Source: Nocardia araoensis NBRC 100135 (GTDB lineage Bacteria > Actinomycetota > Actinomycetes > Mycobacteriales > Mycobacteriaceae). Taken from it: a stretch of 64,000 nucleotides of DNA. Positions 24,295-32,366 of this stretch are shown here, piece after piece. The translations under genes were made by a program, and so were the position numbers. Numbering within the stretch: the stretch's first letter is position 1; each line of letters starts with the position of its first letter. Below the pieces are notes generated by a model, which saw nothing but the letters and a program-made list of their open reading frames with translations, ran no database searches and had not been told where the DNA came from. Location: the NCBI RefSeq assembly GCF_000308435.1, contig NZ_BAFR01000131.1, positions 1 through 64,000 on the forward strand, given 5' to 3'.

Positions 24295-26087
24295 TCGGGC
24301 GTGAGCGTCTGCGTCGGTGAGTGCAGCTTCTCCAGCGTCTTGCCCTTGCCGAGATACATGTGCACGCCACAGGGCAGGCAGGGATCGAAACTGCGCACGG
24401 TGCGCATGACATCGATGCCCTTGAAATGCTCGCGGTCGTTCTCCTCGAAGATCGGCTGGCCCTGCACCGCGTCCTCGTACGGTCCGGGCGTGCCGAAGCT
24501 GTCGCGCGGGCTGGCGTTCCACGGCGTCGGCGGGTACGGGTGATAGTTGGCGATCTTGCCGTCGCGGATCACCATGTGATGCGACAGCACGCCGCGCACC
24601 GCCTCGGTGAAGCCGCAGCCGATGCCCTCTTCCGGCACCTCGAACTTCTCCCAGGTCTTGGTGTGGCCGGCTCGGATCTCCGCCATCGCCTTCTCCGCGA
24701 AGTGCAGCGCGCAGGCCGCCGCGTACGCCTGGAAGTAGGTGCGCGCGCGGTTGCGCTCGAGGGTGTTGCTGCCGTGCACCGGGATGTTCCACTCCAGCGT
24801 GACCGGGCCCTTGAGCGCGGTCTTGGGCAGATTGATCTGCACGCTGTGCCCGGTGGCCTTCACGTAGCCGATGTCGATGAGGTTGGCCAGCGCCGTCGAC
24901 CACAGCCGGGCCAGCGGGCCGCCGCCGGTGTCCAGGGGGAGGTGATCGGTGCCGTCGAACCACCGCGGCGACATGACCCAGCTGTACTTCTCGTCCAGGT
25001 CGCGTTTCTGCGGCCGGGGGTTGGTGTGCTGGTTCCAGGGATGGCGGCGGTCCACCGGGTTGCCCAGCGGATCGGTCTTGACGAACATCTCCTGATCGGT
25101 CCAGTCCTCGTAGTACGAACTGCCCAGCAGGATCCGCAGTCCCAAGTTGATGTCGACCAGGGAGGTGGTCAGCAGCTTGCCGTCGACGACAACGCCGGGG
25201 GTCACGTACATCTTGCGGCCCCAGTCCGCCATGTCCTTGTACTCGAAGTTGCAGACCTCCGGGTCCTGGAACGAGCCCCAGCAACCCAGCAGCGTGCGCC
25301 GCAGGCCGACCTTCTCGTAGCCGGGCAGCGCCTCGTAGAAGAAGTCGAACAGATCGTCGTGCATCGGCACGACCTTCTTCATGAACTCCACGTAGCGCAT
25401 CAGCCGGGACATGTAGTCGGTCATCAACTGGATCGTCGCGACCGTGCCCGGCCCGCCGGGATACAGCGTGGACGGATGGACGTGCCTGCCTTCCATCAGG
25501 CAGAACATCTCGCGCGTGATCCGGCTGACCTGCAACGCCTCCCGGTAGAACTCACCGGTGAACGGGTTGAGCGCCCGCATGATGTCGGCGATGGTGCGAT
25601 ACCCGTGGTCGCCCGCGTGCGGCGCCTCGGTGTTCTCGGCCCTGGCCAGCACGCCCGGATTGGTCTCGGAGACCATCTTCTCGCAGTAGTCGACGCCGAC
25701 CAGGTTCTCCTGGAAGATGTTGTGGTCGAACATGTACTCGGCGGCCTCGCCCAGGTTGACGATCCACTCGCCGAGGTGCGGCGGGCGCACGCCGTAGGCC
25801 ATGTTCTGGCAGTAGCACGAACAAGTGGCGTGGTTGTCGCCGCAGATGCCGCAGATGCGGCTGGTGATGAAGTGCGCGTCGCGCGGGTCCTTGCCCTTCA
25901 TGAAGATCGAGTAGCCGCGGAAGATGGACGAGGTGCTGTGGCACTCGACCACTTCCCGATTCTCGAAGTCGATTTTGGTGTAGATGCCGAGGCTGCCGAC
26001 GATACGAGTGATCGGATCCCACGCCATCTCGACGAGGCGGTCCGGCTCGATCGTCTTGTGCGACGGCTCCGGGATGATCTGGGTCAT
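24291..26087 (-). CDS. hhyL: [NiFe] hydrogenase large subunit, group 1h
   Basis: A 598-residue catalytic subunit that holds the Ni-Fe(CN)2CO centre. The N-terminal L1 motif is RICGICGDNHATC (C79, C82) and the C-terminal L2 motif is DPCLPCGVH (C570, C573). A 22-residue tail after H576 (MYLGKGKTLEK...) is the part removed by HupD. Blocks such as FDHNIFQENLVGVDYCEKMV and ETNPGVLARAENTEAPHAG place it in group 1h (older name group 5), the high-affinity, oxygen-tolerant actinobacterial enzymes that consume atmospheric H2. AGGAGG precedes the ATG; hhyS ends 11 bp upstream. It lacks the sequence style of group 2a (Huc) enzymes. Confidence 0.96.
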   Translation of the reverse strand: MTQIIPEPSHKTIEPDRLVEMAWDPITRIVGSLGIYTKIDFENREVVECHSTSSIFRGYSIFMKGKDPRDAHFITSRICGICGDNHATCSCYCQNMAYGVRPPHLGEWIVNLGEAAEYMFDHNIFQENLVGVDYCEKMVSETNPGVLARAENTEAPHAGDHGYRTIADIMRALNPFTGEFYREALQVSRITREMFCLMEGRHVHPSTLYPGGPGTVATIQLMTDYMSRLMRYVEFMKKVVPMHDDLFDFFYEALPGYEKVGLRRTLLGCWGSFQDPEVCNFEYKDMADWGRKMYVTPGVVVDGKLLTTSLVDINLGLRILLGSSYYEDWTDQEMFVKTDPLGNPVDRRHPWNQHTNPRPQKRDLDEKYSWVMSPRWFDGTDHLPLDTGGGPLARLWSTALANLIDIGYVKATGHSVQINLPKTALKGPVTLEWNIPVHGSNTLERNRARTYFQAYAAACALHFAEKAMAEIRAGHTKTWEKFEVPEEGIGCGFTEAVRGVLSHHMVIRDGKIANYHPYPPTPWNASPRDSFGTPGPYEDAVQGQPIFEENDREHFKGIDVMRTVRSFDPCLPCGVHMYLGKGKTLEKLHSPTQTLTPE

Positions 26088-26098
26088 CAGAGAACCTC

Positions 26099-27154
26099 CT
26101 ACCAGGTGCGGGTCGCGCCGGTCTCCAGCTTCCGGCCCCGGTGCCGCCAGTGCGGCTCCTTGTCGACCGTGCGTCCGGTGATATGACGGAGGCTGCGGAT
26201 CACCGATCCGTAGAGCCCCGATGCGGTGGACGAGAACTTCCCGCCGGGTGGTTCGTCCATGAACGGCATGAACTTGTCCGGGAATCCCGGCATGGTGCAG
26301 CCGATGCAGATGCCGCCGACGTTCGGGCAGCCGCCCAAGCCGTTCATCCAGCCACGCTTGGGCACGTTGCACTTGACCACGGGTCCCCAGCAGCCGAGTT
26401 TCACGATGCATTTCGGCGAGCCGTACTCGGTGGCGAACTCACCCTGCTCGTAGTAACCCGCGCGGTCGCAGCCTTCGTGCACGGTCGCCCCGAACAGCCA
26501 CTTGGGCCGCAACGCCTCGTCGAGTGGGATCATCGGCGCCTGGCCGGTCGCCATGTAGAGCAGATAGGTCAGCGTCTCCGACAAGTTGTCCGGCTGGATC
26601 GGGCAGCCCGGCACGCAGACGATCGGAATACCCGCCTTGCTCTTCCAGTCCCAGCCGAGATAGTCCGGCACGCCCATCGCGCCGGTGGGGTTGCCCGCCA
26701 TGGCGTGGATGCCACCGTAGGTCGCGCAGGTGCCCGCCGCCACGATGGCCGTGGCCTTCGGCGCCAGACGGTCGAGCCATTCGCTGGTCGTCATGGGCTG
26801 GCCGGTGGCGGGATTGTTGCCGAACCCGCACCAGTAGCCCTCCTTCTTCAACTGCTCGTTCGGAATCGAGCCCTCGACCACCAGAACGAACGGTTCGAGT
26901 TCCCCGCGGTCGGCCTTGAAGAACCACTCCAGGAAGTCGTCCGCACCGCCGTTGGGTCCGCACTCGAAGTCGATCAGCGGCCAATGCACGGCGATCTTGG
27001 GCAGACCGGGGAGCGCGCCGAGGGCGATCTCTTCGACGCTCGGCTGCGTGGCCGCCGTCAAGGCGACCGAGTCACCGTCACAACTGAGTCCCGCGTTGAT
27101 CCACAGAACGTGGATCAGCGTCTGTTCGGCTCGTACTGCTTCGCGAGTGGGCAT
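26099..27154 (-). CDS. hhyS: [NiFe] hydrogenase small subunit, group 1h
   Basis: A 351-residue iron-sulfur subunit that carries electrons from HhyL. The proximal-cluster motif is LWINAGLSCDGDSVAL (C25 followed by D26 and D28), with GTCATYGGIHAM, CVPGCPIQPDN, and the distal-cluster cysteines in LGCWGPVVKCNVPKRGWMNG, GGCPNVGGICIGCTMPGFPD. The Asp-containing proximal motif is the mark of group 1h: in the Ralstonia eutropha homologue an Asp replaces one Cys ligand of the [4Fe-4S] cluster. No Tat signal or membrane helix is present, so the enzyme faces the cytoplasm. The ATG at 27154 has GGAAGGTGG six bases upstream; a CRP-type palindrome lies 72 bp further upstream. Confidence 0.96.
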   Translation of the reverse strand: MPTREAVRAEQTLIHVLWINAGLSCDGDSVALTAATQPSVEEIALGALPGLPKIAVHWPLIDFECGPNGGADDFLEWFFKADRGELEPFVLVVEGSIPNEQLKKEGYWCGFGNNPATGQPMTTSEWLDRLAPKATAIVAAGTCATYGGIHAMAGNPTGAMGVPDYLGWDWKSKAGIPIVCVPGCPIQPDNLSETLTYLLYMATGQAPMIPLDEALRPKWLFGATVHEGCDRAGYYEQGEFATEYGSPKCIVKLGCWGPVVKCNVPKRGWMNGLGGCPNVGGICIGCTMPGFPDKFMPFMDEPPGGKFSSTASGLYGSVIRSLRHITGRTVDKEPHWRHRGRKLETGATRTW

Positions 27155-27225
27155 CTCTCGCCACCTTCCGCAGCGGACCACGGGGGCCGAATCTCGCCTT
27201 TCTCGAAGAAGGGGTCACCCGCAGA

Positions 27226-27241
27226 TGTGATCCTGATCACT
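27226..27241. promoter_or_regulatory. CRP/GlxR-type palindrome upstream of hhyS
   Basis: TGTGATCCTGATCACT matches the CRP/GlxR consensus TGTGA-N6-TCACA in nine of ten fixed positions. It lies in the 92-bp gap between the hypB stop and the hhyS start, the only long gap in the operon, so the structural genes may have their own cAMP-CRP-responsive promoter. Confidence 0.55.
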
Positions 27242-27246
27242 TCACC

Positions 27247-28092
27247 TTAAGCGCGCCCGGCGGCATCCTCAAGAGCCGCCGGACCGGCCGCGCGACGCTG
27301 CCCGGCCAGCCAGTCGTACCAGGTAGACAGGCCTTCACCGCTGTTGACCGACAGCGGAAGGACCTCGACGCCCGGATGTATCGAATGGATGTATTCCCGG
27401 CATCGGTCCAGATCGAAATCGACATACGGCAGCAGGTCGGTCTTGTTCACCAGCACCAGCCCTGCGGCCTGGAACATGTGCGGATACTTCAGCGGTTTAT
27501 CGGTCCCCTCGGTCACCGAGATGACGACCACCTTCTCCCGCTCCCCCAGATCGAACAGCGCCGGGCAGACCAGATTGCCGACGTTCTCGACGAACAGCAG
27601 CGTGCCCGGCGCGGGGTCGAGCGTCTCCAGCGCGCGATACATCATCTCGGCGTCGAGATGACATCCAGCCCCGGTGTTGACCTGCACCACACCGCACCCC
27701 GTCGCCTCGATCCGTTCGGCGTCGAGCAACGTCGCCTGGTCACCCTCGATCACCGCGATCGGGGCCTGGCCGGACTCCCGGATGGTGCGCTCCAGCAGCG
27801 TGGTCTTACCCGCACCGGGCGAGCTGGTCATGTTGAGCGCGACGATGCCGCGCTCGGCCAGCCAGGCCCGGTTGCGCTGCGCCAGTTCGTCGTTCTTGGC
27901 GAGGACCTTCAGTTCCAGGGTGACCGTCTCGGTGGCGGGCACGTGGACGTGGTCGGCGCCGGGGCCGTGCTCGTGGGGATGGTGGTGCTCATGGTCCGCA
28001 TGGGTGTGGTCGTGCCCGTCGGCGTGCTGGTGATCGTGTGGGACGCGAATCAGCGCGGCGGCGTCGTCGCCGCAACCGCAGGTTGCGCACAT
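27247..28092 (-). CDS. hypB: Nickel-delivery GTPase HypB with histidine-rich N-terminus
   Basis: A 281-residue SIMIBI GTPase. The N-terminal MCATCGCGDD carries the CXXCGC high-affinity metal site, followed by about 30 residues with more than a dozen His and many Asp (HDHQHADGHDHTHADHEHHH), a nickel-storage stretch. The G domain has SSPGAGKTTLL (P-loop), EGDQATLLD, NTGAGCHLDAEM and NKTDLLPY motifs. HypB, with HypA, inserts nickel into the large-subunit precursor using GTP. It starts inside hypA (43-bp overlap) with a GGAGGTGAGTGAGG site. Confidence 0.97.
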   Translation of the reverse strand: MCATCGCGDDAAALIRVPHDHQHADGHDHTHADHEHHHPHEHGPGADHVHVPATETVTLELKVLAKNDELAQRNRAWLAERGIVALNMTSSPGAGKTTLLERTIRESGQAPIAVIEGDQATLLDAERIEATGCGVVQVNTGAGCHLDAEMMYRALETLDPAPGTLLFVENVGNLVCPALFDLGEREKVVVISVTEGTDKPLKYPHMFQAAGLVLVNKTDLLPYVDFDLDRCREYIHSIHPGVEVLPLSVNSGEGLSTWYDWLAGQRRAAGPAALEDAAGRA

Positions 28093-28424
28093 GCCTCACT
28101 CACCTCCATGGATCGGATACGCAGCTCGCGCCCGGAGCGGATCTCGACATCGGCGCTGCCGCAGGGACACAGCAGGATGGGGTCGGGCAGCCGGAACTCG
28201 GCGCCGCAACTACGGCATGCCGCCACACCCGGGATCTCGACCACAACCAGTTCCGCGCCCTCGGCGACCGTCGCCTCGGCCGCGACTTCGAAACAGAACC
28301 GCATGGCATCGGGCACGACGGCGCACAGCGCGCCGACCTCGACGGTGACGGAGTGGACCCGCCGGCCCGCCGCGTGCTCACAAACGGCGTCGATGACACT
28401 GCGCGTGATGGCCATCTCGTGCAT
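28050..28424 (-). CDS. hypA: Nickel metallochaperone HypA
   Basis: A 124-residue HypA and the first gene of the hydrogenase operon. MHEMAI at the start supplies the H2 nickel ligand. The zinc site has CRSC then, 13 residues later, CPC (LLCPCGSADV) rather than the usual CXXC; I recall that this CXC form is common in actinobacterial HypA, so it may be a lineage trait. Eighteen further residues extend beyond the usual end. The start at 28424 is set by the MHEMAI consensus. HypA takes nickel to HypB and the large subunit. Downstream hypB overlaps its end. The 245-bp region upstream must hold the operon promoter, but I found no convincing -10/-35 pair. Confidence 0.95.
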   Translation of the reverse strand: MHEMAITRSVIDAVCEHAAGRRVHSVTVEVGALCAVVPDAMRFCFEVAAEATVAEGAELVVVEIPGVAACRSCGAEFRLPDPILLCPCGSADVEIRSGRELRIRSMEVSEACAQPAVAATTPPR

Positions 28425-28669
28425 CCGGACCTCGATTCCTCGAGTGGACAACTTGAGGCTACTCCCGGGCAAACCCTCTGCGTGGCGAATCCTCGATGCT
28501 CGGCGAACGCGTCCGCATGGCGTCATACCTACCGTGCGCCACGGTCTCGGCTACCGGTGAAGCCGCGGCCGGGATCTCCCTCCGGATCCCTGCCGCCCGG
28601 CAGCAAACACCTCGTGCTTACCCGTGCACCGACCCGTCACACCTGCGTCCGGCGGAAGGGCCGAGCCGG

Positions 28670-29044
28670 TCAGTCGTGGTCGACCACGGCGCGGACCTGG
28701 CCGCTGTTCGCATCGATCGTCACGTCGTGCTCCACGCCCGCGGGAGTGGTGAGCTCCACCTCCCACACCGCGACCCCGCGGTCGGTGTCGAGATCCACGG
28801 ACACGACCTGTCCGCCCGGCACGGCTGCCAGCGCCTTGTCGATGGCCTGCTGCCTACTGATCCCGGTGTCGGCCACCAGCGACCAGTCCGCCGTGACCGA
28901 CCGGAACGCGACGGTGTGATCGTCCGGACCGCCGGTGGCGACCGCGGCCAGGACCACACTCAGACCGACGACGGCGGCCGCGACGGCCGTGCCGACGAGC
29001 AGCCAGCGAAGACCGGCGTAGGCGCGGCGGATTACGGTTGTCAT
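28670..29044 (-). CDS. PepSY-domain membrane-anchored protein
   Basis: A 124-residue protein with an N-terminal membrane anchor (LVGTAVAAAVVGLSVVLAAV, residues about 16-37) and an extracytoplasmic PepSY-like domain: ISRQQAIDKALAAVPGG then VSVDLDTDRGVAVWEVELTT and DVTIDANSGQVRAV. PepSY domains are thought to inhibit proteases or sense envelope state. It is divergent from a two-component system with shared regulatory DNA, an arrangement common where the regulator controls the PepSY gene. A GCAGGAGG site precedes its ATG. Confidence 0.88.
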   Translation of the reverse strand: MTTVIRRAYAGLRWLLVGTAVAAAVVGLSVVLAAVATGGPDDHTVAFRSVTADWSLVADTGISRQQAIDKALAAVPGGQVVSVDLDTDRGVAVWEVELTTPAGVEHDVTIDANSGQVRAVVDHD

Positions 29045-29099
29045 GGGAAACCTCCTGCGGGAGTGCTGATCTCGAATGCGTCCACTGTGGCGAACGGAA

Positions 29100-29136
29100 C
29101 TGAAGGCGAGCTGAAGTCACCTGAAGACGGTTTCAG
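29100..29136. promoter_or_regulatory. Tandem response-regulator box between PepSY and regulator genes
   Basis: CTGAAG occurs at 29100, 29111 and 29121, spaced 11 and 10 bases, one helical turn each, followed by the inverted half TTTCAG (29131-29136). Tandem repeats on one helix face are the typical target of OmpR/PhoB-family regulators. The box lies 24 bp before the regulator start and 56 bp before the PepSY start, so it could control both. Confidence 0.5.
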
Positions 29137-29159
29137 GATCGGTCTGCCACTCTTGGGGA

Positions 29160-29837
29160 ATGCGTCTGCTGATCGTCGAGGACGAGAAACGTCTGGCTCT
29201 CACGCTGGCAAAAGGGTTGTCGGCGGAGGGATTCGCCGTGGATGTGATACACGATGGCGCCGAGGGACTGCACCTGGCGACGACCACCGATTACGACTTG
29301 ATCATCCTCGACATCATGCTGCCCGGCATGAACGGCTACCGCGTCTGCGCCGCGCTGCGTGCCGGTGGCCACGAGACGCCCGTGCTCATGCTGACCGCGA
29401 AAGATGGCGAATACGACGAGGCCGAGGGACTGGACACCGGCGCGGACGACTACCTCAGCAAGCCGTTCTCCTATCTGGTGCTGCTGGCCCGCATCCGTGC
29501 GCTGTTGCGCCGCCGGACCCGTGGCGGCGCCCGTGTGCTGCGCGTCGGTGATCTGACCGTGGACCCGAGCACCCGGACCTGCCGTCGCGGCGTGCAGGAC
29601 GTGACGCTCACCGCCAAGGAGTTCGCCGTACTCGAGCACTTGGCCGTGCGTGCCGGGGAGGTGGTGTCGAAAGCCGATATCCTGCACCATGTCTGGGATT
29701 TCGCCTATGACGGCGACCCGAACATCGTCGAGGTCTACATCAGCACGTTGCGCCGCAAGATCGACGCGCCGTTCGGGCGCCGATCGATCACCACCGTTCG
29801 CGGTGCGGGCTACCGGCTGACGGCCGATCGTGCCTGA
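29160..29837 (+). CDS. OmpR-family response regulator
   Basis: A 225-residue regulator. The receiver domain (1-118) has the acidic pair in VEDEKR, the phosphoacceptor D51 (DLIILDIMLPG) and the conserved lysine in LSKPFSYLVLL. The winged-helix DNA-binding domain (about 128-222) has DPSTRTCRRG, TAKEFAVLEHL and the recognition region HVWDFAYDGDPNIVEVYISTLRRKID. It is cotranscribed with the sensor kinase, whose start overlaps its end by 8 bp. Three CTGAAG repeats directly upstream are its probable target, suggesting autoregulation and control of the PepSY gene. Confidence 0.95.
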   Translation: MRLLIVEDEKRLALTLAKGLSAEGFAVDVIHDGAEGLHLATTTDYDLIILDIMLPGMNGYRVCAALRAGGHETPVLMLTAKDGEYDEAEGLDTGADDYLSKPFSYLVLLARIRALLRRRTRGGARVLRVGDLTVDPSTRTCRRGVQDVTLTAKEFAVLEHLAVRAGEVVSKADILHHVWDFAYDGDPNIVEVYISTLRRKIDAPFGRRSITTVRGAGYRLTADRA

Positions 29838-31314
29838 GCGAGCCGCACGGGCCTGGTGGCGCTCGGTCCGCGTGCGCACCACGGTCGCGGCGACGGTCGT
29901 GGTCGCGGTGGCGCTGACCGCGGCCGGGCTCGTGGTGCTGGCCGTGCTGCGGCACAACCTGGTGCACAGCGCCGAAGTGCAGGCGGAGTCCACCGCGCAG
30001 GACGTGGCGACGCAGCTCGCGACGGGCACGGATCTCGCCCGGCTGCGGCTTCCCGATGCCGAAAGCGAACCGGTGCAGGTCGTTTCGCTCGACCGCCGCG
30101 TGCTCGCGGCCGACGACGACCTCGCGGGCAAACCGCCCATGGCCGAGTTCGGCCCGTACGCCGAGACTTCCGATGACGATGACGAAGAAGAAGAGGACGA
30201 CGAGGAGGACGACGAAGAGGACGAGGACGAGAAGCCGGACCGCGAAAGCCTGGCGCAACCCACGGACCCCACGGCGGCCGACGCCGAATTCGGCGACGTG
30301 CGGCTGACGGTGGACGACGAGGACGGGCCGCATCCGTTCCGGGTCGCCGCGCTCGCGGTGACCATCCGGGGCGGACAGCCCGCCACCGTCTACGCGGGCT
30401 CCTCGCTGGAGACCGCCGACAGCGCGGTGGCGGACGCACGGCAAGCGATGCTGATCGGCCTGCCCCCACTGCTCGCCGTGGTCGCCCTGGTGATCTGGCT
30501 GGTCACCCGGCGCGCCCTGCGCCCGGTGGAGGCGATTCGCAGGCAGCTCGCCGAGATCATGGACGGCGATCTCTCCCGCCGCGTGCCGGAACCGGGCTCT
30601 CGCGACGAGATCGGCAGGCTGGCGAGCACCACCAACGTCACGCTCGCCGCGCTGGAGGAGTCCGCGGAGCGCCAGCGGCGGTTCATCGCCGACGCCGCAC
30701 ACGAGTTGCGCAGCCCCATCGCGAGCCTGCGCACCCAGCTCGAGGTGGCCCAGGCGCACCCCGAACTGCTGGAACTGGACGGACTGATCGGCGACACCAT
30801 CCGGCTGGAACATCTCGCGGCGGACCTCTTGCTCCTGGCCCGGCTCGACGCTGGTGAGCAACCGCGCGCGGATCGGGTGGACCTGACCGTGCTGGTCCGT
30901 GAGGAGTTGGAGCACCGCGTCCGGGACCGGGTGGCCGTGCGGATCTCGATACCGGAAGAGCCCGTGGCGGTCACCGGCAGCCGTACCCAGCTCGCCCGCG
31001 TTCTGGGCAACCTGGTCGACAACGCGCAGCGGCATGCCGCGAAGACCGTTCACGTCGCCGTGGACCGCGATGCCGACGGGCCGGTGGTGCTATCGGTCAC
31101 CGACGACGGGCCGGGTGTGCCGCCCGCCGACCGCGAGCGGATCTTCCAGCGATTCGTCCGCCTGGACGACGCGCGCAGCCGCGACGAAGGCGGCGCGGGC
31201 CTCGGCCTGGCCATCGTCCGCGACGTCGTGCAACGCCACGGGGGCACCATTCACGTCGCCGACGGCGCGCCCGGAGCCCGTTTCGTGGTCACGCTGCCCG
31301 CAGCCGGTACGTAG
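29830..31314 (+). CDS. Sensor histidine kinase with acidic extracytoplasmic segment
   Basis: A 494-residue kinase. TM1 is near residues 15-40 (ATVVVAVALTAAGLVVLAVL) and TM2 near 205-225 (IGLPPLLAVVALVIWLV), flanking an extracytoplasmic domain of about 165 residues. HAMP follows, then HisKA with H291 in AAHELRSPIASLR, and HATPase with NLVDNAQRHA (N box), DDGPGVPPADRERIF (G1) and GGAGLGLAI (G2). In the sensor domain residues about 113-140 are nearly all Asp and Glu, including a DDDDEEEEDDEEDDEEDEDE run. Such an acidic strip could bind cations (Mg2+, Ca2+, Fe3+) or cationic peptides. The GTG start overlaps the response regulator. Confidence 0.95.
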   Translation: MPERAARAWWRSVRVRTTVAATVVVAVALTAAGLVVLAVLRHNLVHSAEVQAESTAQDVATQLATGTDLARLRLPDAESEPVQVVSLDRRVLAADDDLAGKPPMAEFGPYAETSDDDDEEEEDDEEDDEEDEDEKPDRESLAQPTDPTAADAEFGDVRLTVDDEDGPHPFRVAALAVTIRGGQPATVYAGSSLETADSAVADARQAMLIGLPPLLAVVALVIWLVTRRALRPVEAIRRQLAEIMDGDLSRRVPEPGSRDEIGRLASTTNVTLAALEESAERQRRFIADAAHELRSPIASLRTQLEVAQAHPELLELDGLIGDTIRLEHLAADLLLLARLDAGEQPRADRVDLTVLVREELEHRVRDRVAVRISIPEEPVAVTGSRTQLARVLGNLVDNAQRHAAKTVHVAVDRDADGPVVLSVTDDGPGVPPADRERIFQRFVRLDDARSRDEGGAGLGLAIVRDVVQRHGGTIHVADGAPGARFVVTLPAAGT

Positions 31315-31347
31315 CCGGGCGCGCGCGATTCGGCACCGAACCGTCGC

Positions 31348-32250
31348 TCAACTGGCGAGCGCGCCACGCAGACTCTCTATGACGACCCGACGCGCAGCAC
31401 GCCCTTCCGGGGTCGGGGTCAGCGGATAGACATGGGGCAGGCCGGGTGCCTCGTGGTAGTCCACCACGACCCCGGCGCCGCGCGCCGCCTCGACCAGCAG
31501 GAGGGTGTCCGGCCACAGGATGTCATCGGTGCCGCAGAAGACCGTCAGCGGGCCGAGTCCGCGCGGGTCGGCGGCCAGTGGGCTGACGCGCGGGTCGGCG
31601 AGCTCGAGATCGCCGCGCCAGTGTTCGATGAACACCCGCGATCCCGCGACGCCCAGCCACGGGTCCCGTGGCTGCACGACCTCGATTTCCGGATTGGTCA
31701 GCGACAGATCGAGCGCGGGGGCGATGAGCACGGTGCCGGGCAGCCGCACGTCGTGCTCGTCCCGCAGAGCCACCGCGGCCGACAGTGCGATCTGCCCTCC
31801 GGCGGAATCCCCTGCCACGCACACATTTCCGTAGGTCTCCCGGTTGGCGAGCGCCAGCTCCACGAAGCCCGCGACGACCTGCCCCGCCGTCCCGAACGGA
31901 ATCAGCGGGTAGATCGGCACCGTCACGGCCGCACCGGCTTCCGCGGCGACCGCCGCGCAGAGCGCCCAGTGCTGCGGCGCGATCTCGTGCACCCAGCCGC
32001 CGCCGTGCGCGTACACCACGTTCCCCCGTGGCCTGTGGCCGCGCGGGGTCAGGGTGTAGACCGGCCAGCCGCCGCGACGCTCCACCGTGATCGTCACATC
32101 CGCGCGCAGCCGCCGCGGCGGACCGTAGTTGCGAGGCCGCACGCTCCGCTCGAGGACCCGCCTGCGCGCCGCGTCGGCATCGATGAACACACGATTGGCC
32201 CGGGTCGCTTTCAGGTACCCGCGCACGACCTGGTTGGCCAGACTCGGCAT
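31348..32250 (-). CDS. Alpha/beta hydrolase, HSL-type esterase/lipase
   Basis: A 300-residue hydrolase of the hormone-sensitive-lipase (LipN/Est) group. The oxyanion-hole motif is YAHGGGWVHE and the nucleophile is the serine of AGDSAGGQIA; the acid and base are likely the Asp in CGTDDILWPDTLLL and the His of GLPHVYPLTP. It should hydrolyse short or medium-chain carboxylic esters in the cytoplasm. It converges on the histidine kinase gene with 33 bp between and no clear terminator. The upstream acyl-CoA dehydrogenase is on the same strand, so both may serve lipid breakdown. Confidence 0.92.
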   Translation of the reverse strand: MPSLANQVVRGYLKATRANRVFIDADAARRRVLERSVRPRNYGPPRRLRADVTITVERRGGWPVYTLTPRGHRPRGNVVYAHGGGWVHEIAPQHWALCAAVAAEAGAAVTVPIYPLIPFGTAGQVVAGFVELALANRETYGNVCVAGDSAGGQIALSAAVALRDEHDVRLPGTVLIAPALDLSLTNPEIEVVQPRDPWLGVAGSRVFIEHWRGDLELADPRVSPLAADPRGLGPLTVFCGTDDILWPDTLLLVEAARGAGVVVDYHEAPGLPHVYPLTPTPEGRAARRVVIESLRGALAS

Positions 32251-32366
32251 CGCAACTCCTCCACTCCGGGCGACCGGCGGACGACGAGTCCGTCATCACC
32301 TCGGGAGGCGATTGTGCCGCAACCCGGGCCGACGCCAGCTGTCGCCCCGAGCCGGACCTCGTGTGA

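Noticed and set aside
23344-27154. Group 2a (Huc) hydrogenase assignment
   Set aside because: Huc small subunits have a CGGCTMS-type N-terminal motif and their operons carry HucM; here the motif is LSCDGDS and no such gene is present, so group 1h fits.
27376-28560. Plus-strand 394-codon frame over hypB and hypA
   Set aside because: Antisense to the HypB P-loop and His-rich coding; no ribosome site or domain of its own.
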